From: Oscillospiraceae bacterium
Lineage (GTDB): Bacteria > Bacillota > Clostridia > Oscillospirales > Oscillospiraceae
DNA length: 40,060 nt
NCBI GenBank assembly: GCA_020025595.1
Contig: JAHHRV010000020.1
Coordinates: 1-40,060 of the forward strand
Reading direction: 5' to 3'
Part shown: positions 6,931 to 14,637 of the stretch, piece after piece
Layout: every line of letters begins with the position of its first letter
Numbering within the stretch: position 1 is the first letter of the stretch
Made by a program: the position numbers and the translations under genes
Notes under the pieces: generated by a model
Seen by the model: the letters and a program-made list of their open reading frames with translations, nothing else
Told to the model about the DNA's origin: nothing
Database searches by the model: none

Positions 6931-7359
6931 ATGGCTGTTTGTACCTTTTTCGGACACCGGGATTGTATCGGTCTCTGCAGATCGGAGCTGGAGGAGGCCA
7001 TTGAGGAGCTGATCCGCAACCATGGTGTTGATCGGTTTTATGTAGGAAATGAGGGCCAGTTTGATGCGCTGGTGCACTGGGTTCTCTTCGCTATGAAGAA
7101 GAAATATCCGCACATCCGCTACGCTGTGGTGCTGGCTTATCTGCCGAAAAATATTCCCGGCGAAGACTATTCGGACACCGTGCTGCCAGAAGGGATCGAA
7201 ACTGTTCAACCCCGGTACGCCATCAGCTGGCGCAACCGCTGGATGCTTCAGAGGGCAGACTATGTCATTACTTATGTAAACCACCCCTGGGGCGGGGCGG
7301 CTAGGTTTGCGGAGGAGGCAAAGAGGCAGGGGAAACAGATGATCCCTCTTGCAAAATAA
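6931..7359 (+). CDS. SLOG-family (DUF1273/YpsA-like) protein
   Basis: A 142-residue Rossmann-like protein. The start MAVCTFFGHRDC is typical of the family, with later landmarks FYVGNEGQFDALV (nucleotide or ligand loop), VVLAYLP and DYVITYVNHPWGGAARFAEEAKRQGK (glycine-rich loop plus helix). SLOG proteins bind nucleotide-derived ligands, and some act as sensors or effectors in conflict systems. The start has a GGAGGAAGG-type RBS. It is divergent from an XRE repressor that probably controls it. A decayed copy with the same downstream AAAACCTCCCA lies at 9143-9481. Confidence 0.8.
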   Translation: MAVCTFFGHRDCIGLCRSELEEAIEELIRNHGVDRFYVGNEGQFDALVHWVLFAMKKKYPHIRYAVVLAYLPKNIPGEDYSDTVLPEGIETVQPRYAISWRNRWMLQRADYVITYVNHPWGGAARFAEEAKRQGKQMIPLAK

Positions 7360-7362
7360 AAA

Positions 7363-7387
7363 ACCTCCCACGATTTCCGTGGGAGGT
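7363..7387 (-). terminator. Terminator between SLOG gene and traX
   Basis: ACCTCCCACG (7363-7372) pairs with 7378-7387 around ATTTC. On the minus strand it is followed by a T-run, so it ends traX transcription; it also lies four bases after the SLOG stop and may act both ways. Confidence 0.8.
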
Positions 7388-7425
7388 GATTGCATGATAA
7401 AGAAAAAAGAGCGCACATGCCTTCT

Positions 7426-8154
7426 TTACGGGAACATGCGCCCCATCCCTGCCAAAACCCGGATCATGCCAATGACGAACAGGTGGGCCGGATAATAGAC
7501 ATAGAATACCCACTTCATCTGTCTGCAGGTTCCCCGGGTACCGTTGTAAAAATAGAGAACAGGCAGACTCAGCAGGGTGCCGAACTGGAGCAGACCGTAG
7601 ATTCGGTCCATGGCAAAGAAATAAACAGCTGCATAAATGGAGGTCCAGATCAGAATATCCAGGGACTGCTTTTTAAAGTCCCCTCTGTGGGAATGAAGAA
7701 AGACCGGGCACATGACCGCAATGCAGGACCAATCTGCCGGTAAAGTGATCAGGCAGACAAAGGCGGTGAAGAGAAACTTTGCCCACAGGGGATATTTTTC
7801 CTCGGCATAAACCATCATCACCACGACGGACCAGGCCAGAGACCATATCACACTGGTCTGATTGAAAAATCCATTGGGAATCAGGGGAAGCCCTCCGGCT
7901 ATGGTGTAGGCGAAATGGGAGACAAAGGCAAAGAGAAACAGTCTTGCCGCATATTTCTTTGGGTTTCTGGTATAATGATAGCCCTCTGCAATGAAAAACC
8001 ACATGATAGGTGCGGTGATCCTGCCGATCAGATGCAGGAGAATGACCCAACAGAGATGCTGGCAGCCGGGCCAGAGCAGCCAGGTAATGTGGTCTACCGT
8101 CATGGCGATAATGGCAATGAGCTTGCACGCATTGGAGCTAAGACCTTTCTGCAT
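7426..8154 (-). CDS. TraX-family membrane protein
   Basis: A 242-residue polytopic protein with about seven membrane helices. The TraX signature start LSSNACKLIAIIAMTVDHI (after ATG 8154) and LIGRITAPIMWFFIAEGYHYTRN are plainly seen. TraX of F-type plasmids acetylates pilin; Gram-positive relatives belong to the wider acyltransferase-3-like group with unknown substrates. The ATG was chosen because AGAGGG lies upstream; a TTG 14 codons earlier is possible. It stands alone with terminators on both sides. Confidence 0.85.
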   Translation of the reverse strand: MQKGLSSNACKLIAIIAMTVDHITWLLWPGCQHLCWVILLHLIGRITAPIMWFFIAEGYHYTRNPKKYAARLFLFAFVSHFAYTIAGGLPLIPNGFFNQTSVIWSLAWSVVVMMVYAEEKYPLWAKFLFTAFVCLITLPADWSCIAVMCPVFLHSHRGDFKKQSLDILIWTSIYAAVYFFAMDRIYGLLQFGTLLSLPVLYFYNGTRGTCRQMKWVFYVYYPAHLFVIGMIRVLAGMGRMFP

Positions 8155-8197
8155 TCCTGTTTTCGCCCTCTTTCCGATTTGTTGCCACTGGCGCAAA

Positions 8198-8243
8198 AAC
8201 TAACCCTCGATTGACTCTCTGATAGTTCAATCGAGGGTTAGTT
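8198..8243 (-). terminator. 17-bp hairpin terminator upstream of traX
   Basis: AACTAACCCTCGATTGA (8198-8214) pairs with 8227-8243. On the minus strand the stem is followed by TTTTT, a classic terminator, placed between the desulfoferrodoxin gene and traX. It could be a leader attenuator of traX, since it lies 44 bases before that start. Confidence 0.75.
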
Positions 8244-8442
8244 CTGATGATCCTTCGGACTTCTCATTTCTGAGTCCTCCTTTTATTCGGGAGCTTTTAT
8301 TTGTTTGCTCCTTTGTTGTGCCTTAAAGATACCACAGGAAACGGATGTTTGCAAGATGGCAGAGTGTTTGAAAAAAGGCCCAAAATATTAGGTCAAATGC
8401 GAATAGACAGGAAAAGCGAAAAGTGGTAACATAAATATGTTG

Positions 8443-8469
8443 GGCAGCCTGCAAAGGCTGCCTTTTTTT
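8443..8469 (+). terminator. Orphan plus-strand terminator
   Basis: GGCAGCC (8443-8449) pairs with GGCTGCC (8456-8462), followed by seven T. No plus-strand gene precedes it between 8244 and 8442. It may end a small RNA or be left from a lost gene. The hairpin is destroyed in the repeat copy at 14638. Confidence 0.75.
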
Positions 8470-8497
8470 GTACTGTTTGGACGGAGTATATAAGAAA

Positions 8498-8530
8498 CAC
8501 GCCCGGCTCTCCTGATAAGAGCCGGGCGTG
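8498..8530 (-). terminator. Terminator of desulfoferrodoxin gene
   Basis: CACGCCCGGCTCT (8498-8510) pairs with 8518-8530, and on the minus strand a TTTCTTATATA tract follows. It lies 15 bases after the stop codon. Confidence 0.85.
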
Positions 8531-8545
8531 ACTATTTCTGTTCGA

Positions 8546-8920
8546 TTACAGTTCGGTCTTCCACAGACCGTGGAGGTTGCAGTACTCATAGACCGCAATG
8601 GCCTCTTCGCCTTCTGCCAGAGCAAAGGTGACTTCTGGAGCGGTGTCGGGCTTCAGATACTTGATCTGGCTGCCCTGATTGGTTTCCATGGCAATCCACT
8701 GAATATAGTGGGCTTCCAGCATGGGATGCGTCACAGAACCCACATTGACAGTGACGGTATTGCCGCTGCGGGTGACAACAGGGACATGCTTTTCGGTTGC
8801 GGCATCCACGCTGCCGGGGATCAGCTCAGTCATTTTCTGGCCACAGCACATTTCCGGTACGCCGGCGTTGTGCAGGAAGGTGATCAGGTTGCCGCAGTGC
8901 TCGCAAATATAGAATTTCAT
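8546..8920 (-). CDS. dfx: Desulfoferrodoxin (superoxide reductase)
   Basis: A 124-residue two-domain iron protein that reduces superoxide to peroxide in anaerobes. The N-terminal rubredoxin-like centre shows CEHCG and MCCGQ (four Cys, residues 6-28). The catalytic centre ligands are visible as EKHVPV, THPM with HYI, and CNLHG (Cys and His) near the C-terminus. GGAGG lies eight bases before ATG 8920. A TATAAT on the minus strand at 8986-8991 is the likely -10. A truncated, frameshifted copy is at 14791-15067. The enzyme points to an anaerobe that meets oxygen intermittently. Confidence 0.93.
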   Translation of the reverse strand: MKFYICEHCGNLITFLHNAGVPEMCCGQKMTELIPGSVDAATEKHVPVVTRSGNTVTVNVGSVTHPMLEAHYIQWIAMETNQGSQIKYLKPDTAPEVTFALAEGEEAIAVYEYCNLHGLWKTEL

Positions 8921-9142
8921 AATATATCCTCCATAGGGCGCTCCACTAATTGGGAGCGGAAGTGTTGGTTTGTTTTGATATTCTTATTATACCCAACTTT
9001 TCCGGATTTTCTGTGACAAGATCACAAATAAGAATGATTCTTAAATAAAAACTTAGTTTGCAGATGCACATATATCTTTCCACAGCTCCATCCATGAAAC
9101 TGTGCAGAAATGTTCTTTCCAGAATGTTTCTGCGTACTGGCT

Positions 9143-9481
9143 ATGTGGCTGTCCTCACCTGTGGTGCTCTGAGGATCAGAGCTGGAGGATGCTATTGATG
9201 GGGTAATACGTAACCACGATGTTACGCTGTTCTGTATGTGAGGTGAGGGTTGTTTGATGTATTGGCTTATCCTATGAAATACATTCTCGGCGAAGATTAC
9301 TCGGTTACTATGCTACTGGAGAAAATGGAAACCCAGGTATGCTATTTCCTGGCGTCACTGCTGGATGCTTCAAAGGCCGGACTTTATAATTACTTATGTA
9401 AATCACTTCTGGGACGGGACGGCAAGACTTGCAGAGGAGGTAAGGCGATAGGGGAAACAGATGATCTCTCTTGCAAAGTAA
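9143..9481 (+). pseudogene. Decayed copy of the SLOG gene
   Basis: Fragments in shifting frames match the intact gene at 6931-7359: GAGCTGGAGGATGCTATTGA near the start, YILGEDYSVTMLLEKMET, YLCKSLLGRDGKTCRGG matching YVNHPWGGAARFAEE after frame change, and the shared end CTTGCAAARTAA followed by AAAACCTCCCA. Several indels break it. The open stretch 9250-9687 spans this relic and unrelated DNA and is not a gene. No XRE partner or operator copies were found beside it. Confidence 0.75.
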
Positions 9482-9691
9482 AAACCTCCCAGGAAATCGC
9501 AGAGGCTACAAAGGCAACAATTGAGACCATCTTCAAATTGGGGAGAGTAAGGCAAAGGAAAGTACCGAAGACAGTAAAATTAATGCTGTCTTCTGCATTT
9601 TCTTTATTATCGCTTTCAAGTTCGCCTATTTATATTTCTTATATGACTTTTGAAAAATCTAAGCAAAATTACATTACAGGAGGTTGAGATT

Positions 9692-10067
9692 ATGGCAAAA
9701 ACTTTATTTGAGCAGAACAGCGGTACTTATTCCAAACAAGGTGATTACTTTTTGCTGAGTGTAAAATCACCTGATCAAGCGAAGTATGAGCTTGGTGCTT
9801 GAAGGGAATGTTACGGGCAGTATCTTAAGCAGCATCATTAGATCAAGTATTATAATATGTTCACTTGATGTACCTTCTATTCCTACTTAGTAGATATAGA
9901 CAATCTGGCTCAAGGAATGTTTGACGAGCTAGTAAACAAAAAGGCAAAACAGGCGGGCGTCACCGAACAGTGAAAAAGCTGAAAATATGATGAAATGGGT
10001 AGGTCTTATGAATGTCATAAGATCCTGTGCAAAGGAAGTTGTTGTGAAAGATTTAATCAATGCATAG
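9692..10067 (+). pseudogene. tnpV: Decayed tnpV
   Basis: A good RBS (AGGAGG) precedes ATG 9692, and the first residues MAKTLFEQNSGTYSKQGDYF are a perfect TnpV start. After 36 codons a TGA interrupts, and further stops and frame changes follow. Recognisable later parts are YLVDIDNLAQGMFDEL and the C-terminal KWVGLMNVIRSCAKEVV ending at TAG 10067, which aligns with the intact C-terminus at 2-97. It marks an old transposon copy to the left of the restriction-modification cassette. Confidence 0.85.
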
Positions 10068-10352
10068 GAGAACAATATGAAATTCATTCTTGACAGTTTT
10101 TATCTCGGTGTTCTTATAAACGGCCTTTACAAGTACCAGCATTGCTGCGAATACGAACCCAGATTTTCTCCTTCAATTGGTTAATTGATGCGAGGATTTG
10201 AAGATTGGACGAAAAAGATCATAAAGATCATTTTTAAATAGAGTGTCTTAATCTGCATTTGTCTTCTGGTTTGGTACAATGAAGAAATACGAGATGAAAA
10301 AGAGACTGTGTTCCGAGTTGTCAATGAGTATTTTTAAATATTCTAGTCAAGT
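10068..10352. other. Gene-free decayed stretch
   Basis: AT-rich sequence after the tnpV relic. A 35-codon ORF from ATG 10078 (MKFILDSFYLGVLING) is short, and I cannot assign it; it may be a relic of the genes that follow tnpV elsewhere. Nothing else is supported. Confidence 0.4.
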
Positions 10353-10386
10353 AAAGCTTGAATTCAAGCTTTAGATATGGTATAAT
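10353..10386 (+). promoter_or_regulatory. Methylase-operon promoter built into an AAGCTT palindrome
   Basis: The 20-bp perfect palindrome AAAGCTTGAATTCAAGCTTT occupies 10353-10372. It contains two AAGCTT sequences flanking one GAATTC. The -35 box TTGAAT (10358-10363) lies inside it, and TATAAT (10381-10386) follows at exactly 17 bases. AAGGAGGTGA (10391-10400) then serves the first gene. AAGCTT is the site cut by HindIII, and the cassette encodes a HindIII-family nuclease, so methylation of these sites could tune the promoter. Confidence 0.85.
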
Positions 10387-10406
10387 TTTAAAGGAGGTGA
10401 TTATTG

Positions 10407-10682
10407 ATGAATATAAAAATTACGAAAGGTGCAAGACAATACGGGTATCTTATTTGGAACAGTCAAATTGAGGAAACTATTGAAGAAATGCTTCGAGGGC
10501 TTGACTCAGTTCCCGTAAAGTTTAATGGATTTATTCTTGGAGAAAAACGAATTGATTGGAAATATCATCGAATTTCATTGGGATATAAACTGACTCGAGC
10601 ATTATCTCCAGATCAAACTATGTTCTCTGTCTTGTTTAACGATGGCATTTTAGAGGTAAAGTCATATAATGGAAAACAATAA
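10407..10682 (+). CDS. 91-residue uncharacterised protein, first gene of methylase operon
   Basis: A small basic protein with predicted alternating strand/helix pattern: ITKGARQYGYLIWNSQIEETIEEML, then VKFNGFILGEKRIDWKYHRISLGY. The frame is intact, with an RBS AAGGAGG nine bases before ATG 10407 (a TTG one codon earlier is possible). It overlaps the methylase start by 14 bases, so the two are translationally linked. I recognise no family. A regulatory DNA-binding role, a methylase partner or an anti-restriction role are all open. Confidence 0.7.
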   Translation: MNIKITKGARQYGYLIWNSQIEETIEEMLRGLDSVPVKFNGFILGEKRIDWKYHRISLGYKLTRALSPDQTMFSVLFNDGILEVKSYNGKQ

Positions 10683-12825
10683 TCAATCATACAGAAGCCC
10701 AGTGATCAGAGATGTGCCTTCATCTGATGAGCGCCTTATTGATACTGGTATGCTTCACTTCGAATCATCTGTGGCCGGTTATAATGAGCGTTATCATCGG
10801 GGTGAAACCTCTCACACCATTCATGTATGGTGGGCACGGCGACCTCACAGTGCGATGCGCTCTCTGATTTTCTCGTCTTTATGTAAAGATAAAACTGAGG
10901 AAGCCACGTCAACGATGGCAGAACTCGCCATGAACTGCGATCCCAAGTGTGTGCAGCATGCACATGATATGATCATGACAGGCTATAAATCCACTCCACG
11001 AGTATTAGATATGTTCGGCGGTGGTGGTACAATTCCCTTTGAAGCTAAGAGACTGGGGCTTGATTCCTATTCTATCGATTCTAATCAGCTTTCGGTTTTT
11101 ATCCAAAAATGCAATATGCAATACGCAGACAGAATTGACTTAAAGAAAGCCGAAAAAGCTGTGCAAAAAGTCGGTTCCCAGGTGCTATCCAATCTTAAAG
11201 AGCGTACTAACTGGCTCTACCCGTTACGGGGACAAAGTGAAGAATCTATTTTTGGATATATTTGGACTTATCGGCAAACTTGTCCCCATTGTGGCCATAA
11301 ATTCATTATTTCTAAGAGGCCATGGCTTTCCAAAAAGAAAGGTAAGCGAATTGGATTTTTTTCAAAAGAGATAGAAAACGGAAATTCTGAAACGCTTATA
11401 GTAAAAGATCTTGGAGAAAGTGAAGAACCCTTTTCTCCTCCGTGGGAACGATATACAGGAATCCTGCATTGCCCTAAATGCGGAAAAACCATTGATAAGG
11501 TTGATGTTCTTGAGTGCGAGGATGTTATGACCGCTCTCATTAAGAATCGTGTTGGTCCCGGAAAAGATTTTCTAAATGCCGATCAATCAATTGCTATTCC
11601 GAATACTGAAAAGATTATAGATGCTGAAAATAAACTCTTAAAAAAACTTGGAACTACACTTCCAACATCCAAACTTCCTGTTTGGTCTGGAATTGTGAAC
11701 CCGGCACTTTACGGAATTGTCACGCATGCCGACTTCTTGAATCATAGACAACGTTTGCTGATTCTCTATCTCATAGACGAGCTTACTACTCAATATTCCA
11801 ACATGGAAAGCGACGATCCAGATTTCGCCAAGTTTGTGGTTGGAGCTCTTTCGAGCCTAATTGACCAGGTCATTGATTGGAATTGTCGACTGTCAATGTG
11901 GATCTCACAAAATGAACAGGTAGGTCGAGGATTTTGTGGGCCTGGAATTGCAATGCTTTTTGACTATGCCGAGACAGACCAGCTCTTAAACGGGCCTGCA
12001 AATTTGTGGGATAAACTGAAGCGCATCGTGAAAGGCGTAACTTCCTTCGAAAATTGTAATGGAAACATTACTATTAAGCACGCACATGCACAAGAGCTTC
12101 CATTCGAAGATAATTATTTTGATGCGATTGTTACAGACCCCCCATATTACGATAATATCTATTATTCCATTTTAGCGGACTTTTTCTATGCATGGAAAAA
12201 AATACTCCTCGAAAAAATTGAGCCGAGCCTGTTTGCTAACCAGATTACCGATTGCAAATATGAACTTGTAGCATCTTCCCGACGAGTGGAAAAGGGACAA
12301 TCAGCCCATGAAGAATATTGTCACCAGTTAAGTATGGCATTTAAAGAGGCTACTCGTGTTTTGAAAGATGATGGTATTTTCAGTTTTGTTTACTCCCATA
12401 GTTCTGTTAATGGCTGGGAGGCAGTCATCAGAGCATATCGACAGTCTTCTTTTTTTGTTAGCAGTGTTCAGCCTTTGAGTATTGAAAGAAAAGGTCGGCC
12501 CAGAGCTGTACTATCTCAGGCAGTTAATACTTGTATGGCTATCGTAGCCCGCAAAAGTAACGATGTAAAAAAGCCTATTTCTTTAGATACTGTTCTGGAA
12601 AAAACTCAAAACTATTGCGACTCGTTCGGCAAACTGCTGATAGAAGAGTCTGGATGGACTCAGCCGGACGCCGGTCTTGCCGTGATTGCGTGTACCGTAG
12701 GACTAATAGCAAACTCCAGTGAGGTCACAAATACAAAAACGGATGCAGATGCACTTGTTGCAGCATCAAAAATTGTTAAGAGTAACTTTCCTGAATTCAG
12801 TATTAAGACCAGAGACTCGTTATAA
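10669..12825 (+). CDS. DUF1156 adenine-specific DNA methylase with zinc ribbon
   Basis: A 718-residue methyltransferase. The N-terminal DUF1156 region (residues 17-70, RLIDTGMLHFESSVAGYNER, then IHVWWARRPHSAMRSLI) precedes the SAM-binding FGGGGT (about 116). A split zinc ribbon follows (TCPHCG about 204, HCPKCG about 267), and the catalytic DPPYYDN, motif IV of N6-adenine/N4-cytosine methylases, is at about 490. The family (COG1743) is usually found with other partners such as large ATPases, whereas here the convergent neighbour is a HindIII-type nuclease. It should methylate the cognate site and protect host DNA. It is co-transcribed with the 91-residue gene from the palindromic promoter. 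Confidence 0.88.
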   Translation: MENNNQSYRSPVIRDVPSSDERLIDTGMLHFESSVAGYNERYHRGETSHTIHVWWARRPHSAMRSLIFSSLCKDKTEEATSTMAELAMNCDPKCVQHAHDMIMTGYKSTPRVLDMFGGGGTIPFEAKRLGLDSYSIDSNQLSVFIQKCNMQYADRIDLKKAEKAVQKVGSQVLSNLKERTNWLYPLRGQSEESIFGYIWTYRQTCPHCGHKFIISKRPWLSKKKGKRIGFFSKEIENGNSETLIVKDLGESEEPFSPPWERYTGILHCPKCGKTIDKVDVLECEDVMTALIKNRVGPGKDFLNADQSIAIPNTEKIIDAENKLLKKLGTTLPTSKLPVWSGIVNPALYGIVTHADFLNHRQRLLILYLIDELTTQYSNMESDDPDFAKFVVGALSSLIDQVIDWNCRLSMWISQNEQVGRGFCGPGIAMLFDYAETDQLLNGPANLWDKLKRIVKGVTSFENCNGNITIKHAHAQELPFEDNYFDAIVTDPPYYDNIYYSILADFFYAWKKILLEKIEPSLFANQITDCKYELVASSRRVEKGQSAHEEYCHQLSMAFKEATRVLKDDGIFSFVYSHSSVNGWEAVIRAYRQSSFFVSSVQPLSIERKGRPRAVLSQAVNTCMAIVARKSNDVKKPISLDTVLEKTQNYCDSFGKLLIEESGWTQPDAGLAVIACTVGLIANSSEVTNTKTDADALVAASKIVKSNFPEFSIKTRDSL

Positions 12826-12835
12826 TCATCTAATA

Positions 12836-12870
12836 AAAAGGGGAACGGACACAATATCCGTTCCCCTTTT
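12836..12870. terminator. Bidirectional terminator between methylase and endonuclease genes
   Basis: AAAAGGGGAACGGA (12836-12849) pairs with 12857-12870; A- and T-runs on both sides let it stop both convergent transcripts. Confidence 0.9.
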
Positions 12871-12880
12871 GCTATAAGAT

Positions 12881-13864
12881 TTATTTTTGATCCCGATAGT
12901 ATCGGAAATCATCAATGTGTTTTAAGTAATCAAGCGCAATTGCGTTATCTCGTTGTTCAATTTCTCTGAGAGCAAATGCTTTAATTTCATCTACTGTATT
13001 ATACTGGTTCAACTGGTCTAAAATTTTTCGTTCTACTTCGTCAACAGCACTCTGTACAATTTGTCGATATTGAGCAGCAGCGGCAAGAATAGCCCCATGG
13101 TACTCTTTCATCTCGGCTGCATATTCGACCTCAGTCATCTGCAACATACAACAGATATGCCGAGTAACATAGCCCCAATAGTTGTGCTTCTGCCTGGAAG
13201 TAACAACACCATTTTGCTTATAGTTCCACAGTTTGAAGAATTCATCAGTGGTAAATCGTTCCTTGTGATGAAGAAGGAGTGCCAGAACCTCATATGGGAG
13301 CATAGCAACGGGTGTCTGATGATTTGTGCATTCTTCGTATACTTCGCTATCGCTTTCCCATTCATGCAGAGAGGAGTAAGTAACCAATCCCCCAATGGTG
13401 TGGCGTGTGCTATGGGCCGCCGCATAACCGTCATTAAGATTATTTATCCATAGTCGAACACTTGCCAATTTCAAGAAATCCTTTACGTTCGGTGCCTTCT
13501 GACTTCTACCTAAACGAAACACTTTTGCATCACAAGCAATAGAGATATCATTATAAATGAGTTCTACATCTTCAGTACCCGACTTCTTTGTAGGCAAACG
13601 ATAAAAGCCGCCCATTCGACGCCACCACTCACCAACCATCAACTCAGTCAATTTGGTGAACAGTTTTTCACATTTTCCCATTCCAGAATACAAATCCGGA
13701 ATAAAGCAGCTGATAATGACTTCGATGAAATCTTCGTCGGTCAAAGACTTAATTTGCTCCTTAACTTGACCTACAACGGCTTGAATATCTACAGCCGCCC
13801 TGTTTTCATCTGGATAGTACCGATCTACGATGTTCTTGAAATAGAACACATTATTCAAATTCAT
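12881..13864 (-). CDS. HindIII-family type II restriction endonuclease
   Basis: A 327-residue protein. The segment DISIACDAKVFRLGRSQKAP (about residues 103-123) followed by NVKDFLKLASVRLW matches the catalytic region of HindIII (GLVADAKSFRLSRTAKNQKDF), including the Asp-Ala-Lys metal-binding core of the PD-(D/E)xK fold. LPYEVLALLLHHKERFTTDEFFKLWNY also matches the downstream HindIII region. The start at ATG 13864 has a GGAGG upstream and overlaps the end of the controller gene by 14 bases. It probably cleaves AAGCTT or a related site. The family link comes from remembered sequence; specificity is inferred. Confidence 0.87.
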   Translation of the reverse strand: MNLNNVFYFKNIVDRYYPDENRAAVDIQAVVGQVKEQIKSLTDEDFIEVIISCFIPDLYSGMGKCEKLFTKLTELMVGEWWRRMGGFYRLPTKKSGTEDVELIYNDISIACDAKVFRLGRSQKAPNVKDFLKLASVRLWINNLNDGYAAAHSTRHTIGGLVTYSSLHEWESDSEVYEECTNHQTPVAMLPYEVLALLLHHKERFTTDEFFKLWNYKQNGVVTSRQKHNYWGYVTRHICCMLQMTEVEYAAEMKEYHGAILAAAAQYRQIVQSAVDEVERKILDQLNQYNTVDEIKAFALREIEQRDNAIALDYLKHIDDFRYYRDQK

Positions 13865-14087
13865 CTGTCTCTTCCTCCTCCATATTTTCAAATAATTGGC
13901 TTATAGGAACATCTAAACCCTTGGCGATTTTCTGTATGTTACAAAGAGAAATATTTCTCTTTCCAGATTCCACTGATGCATAATAAGTCCTGTCCATATC
14001 TATCAAAAGAGCAAACTTTTCTTGGCTAAGTCCTTTCTCTTTGCGAAGTTGTTGAATAGAATTTCCAAAGGCTTTTTGTATTGTCAT
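13851..14087 (-). CDS. Controller (C)-type XRE regulator of the restriction gene
   Basis: A 78-residue protein of the size and sequence of restriction-modification C proteins: KGLSQEKFALLIDMDRTYYASVESGKRNISLCNIQKIAKGLDVPISQLF, with the HTH at about residues 18-40 and the characteristic recognition-helix context RTYYASVESGKRN. It lies immediately upstream of and overlaps the endonuclease gene, the standard C-R arrangement that delays nuclease expression until methylation is complete. No classic GACT/AGTC C-box was seen upstream of 14087, so its operator is undetermined. Confidence 0.87.
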   Translation of the reverse strand: MTIQKAFGNSIQQLRKEKGLSQEKFALLIDMDRTYYASVESGKRNISLCNIQKIAKGLDVPISQLFENMEEEETDEFE

Positions 14088-14637
14088 AAAATCACCACCG
14101 TATATAAAATGAATTTACAAAATAGATGCATATAAATCAACGGTTTTTAAGTAACAATTCAAAGGAACGACCTCAAAGTGTTGACGATTGTTGAAAAGAT
14201 GTAACTATTAACAAAATTACCCAAGTAACCGAAAGAGATTAATACAAGAATTGCACCGATCAGGGTAATTTACTATAGAATCAAACGGAAGACGAAAATG
14301 GCCCTTCCAAGCAGGAGAAAGGTGTCGTAGAAATACGGCGGGTTTGTTATCTAGAACCAACAAAACACAGAGAATTTACCTAAATATGTCTAATTTTTTG
14401 CTTTCATAGAAGACAATAATGCCGCCAATACGCACTAAATCTCTATAGATAATAAAAAGTGCTAAATGGGTGTTTTGCATTTAGATACTAAGAAAGCTGG
14501 AAAAAGCTCGTTCTTCTATTTTATAAGAAATGACGGCAATAATGAAGCATTCGCTATATAAAGAAAACGCTGTCACAACAGTCATAAAGGGGAAAGATAA
14601 CCCAAGGAAGAGAAAGTGTCTGCATCATCTTAACGAG
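14088..14637. other. Gene-free AT-rich stretch
   Basis: 550 bases with no supported ORF. They must contain the promoter of the minus-strand controller-endonuclease operon near 14100-14160. A small hairpin CTAAATG/CATTTAG lies near 14463-14485. I see nothing else. Confidence 0.5.

Larger units (their letters stand above)
8391..8925. repeat. Direct repeat, copy 1 (desulfoferrodoxin segment)
   Basis: This segment, from AGGTCAAATGCGAATAGACA through the desulfoferrodoxin gene, is repeated at 14638-15067 with about 85-90% apparent identity by eye and with deletions in the second copy. The two copies flank the decayed SLOG/tnpV genes and the restriction-modification cassette. Confidence 0.85.

Noticed and set aside
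9250..9687. 145-codon plus-strand frame after the desulfoferrodoxin gene
   Set aside because: It joins parts of the decayed SLOG gene in different frames with unrelated DNA; no RBS at its start.
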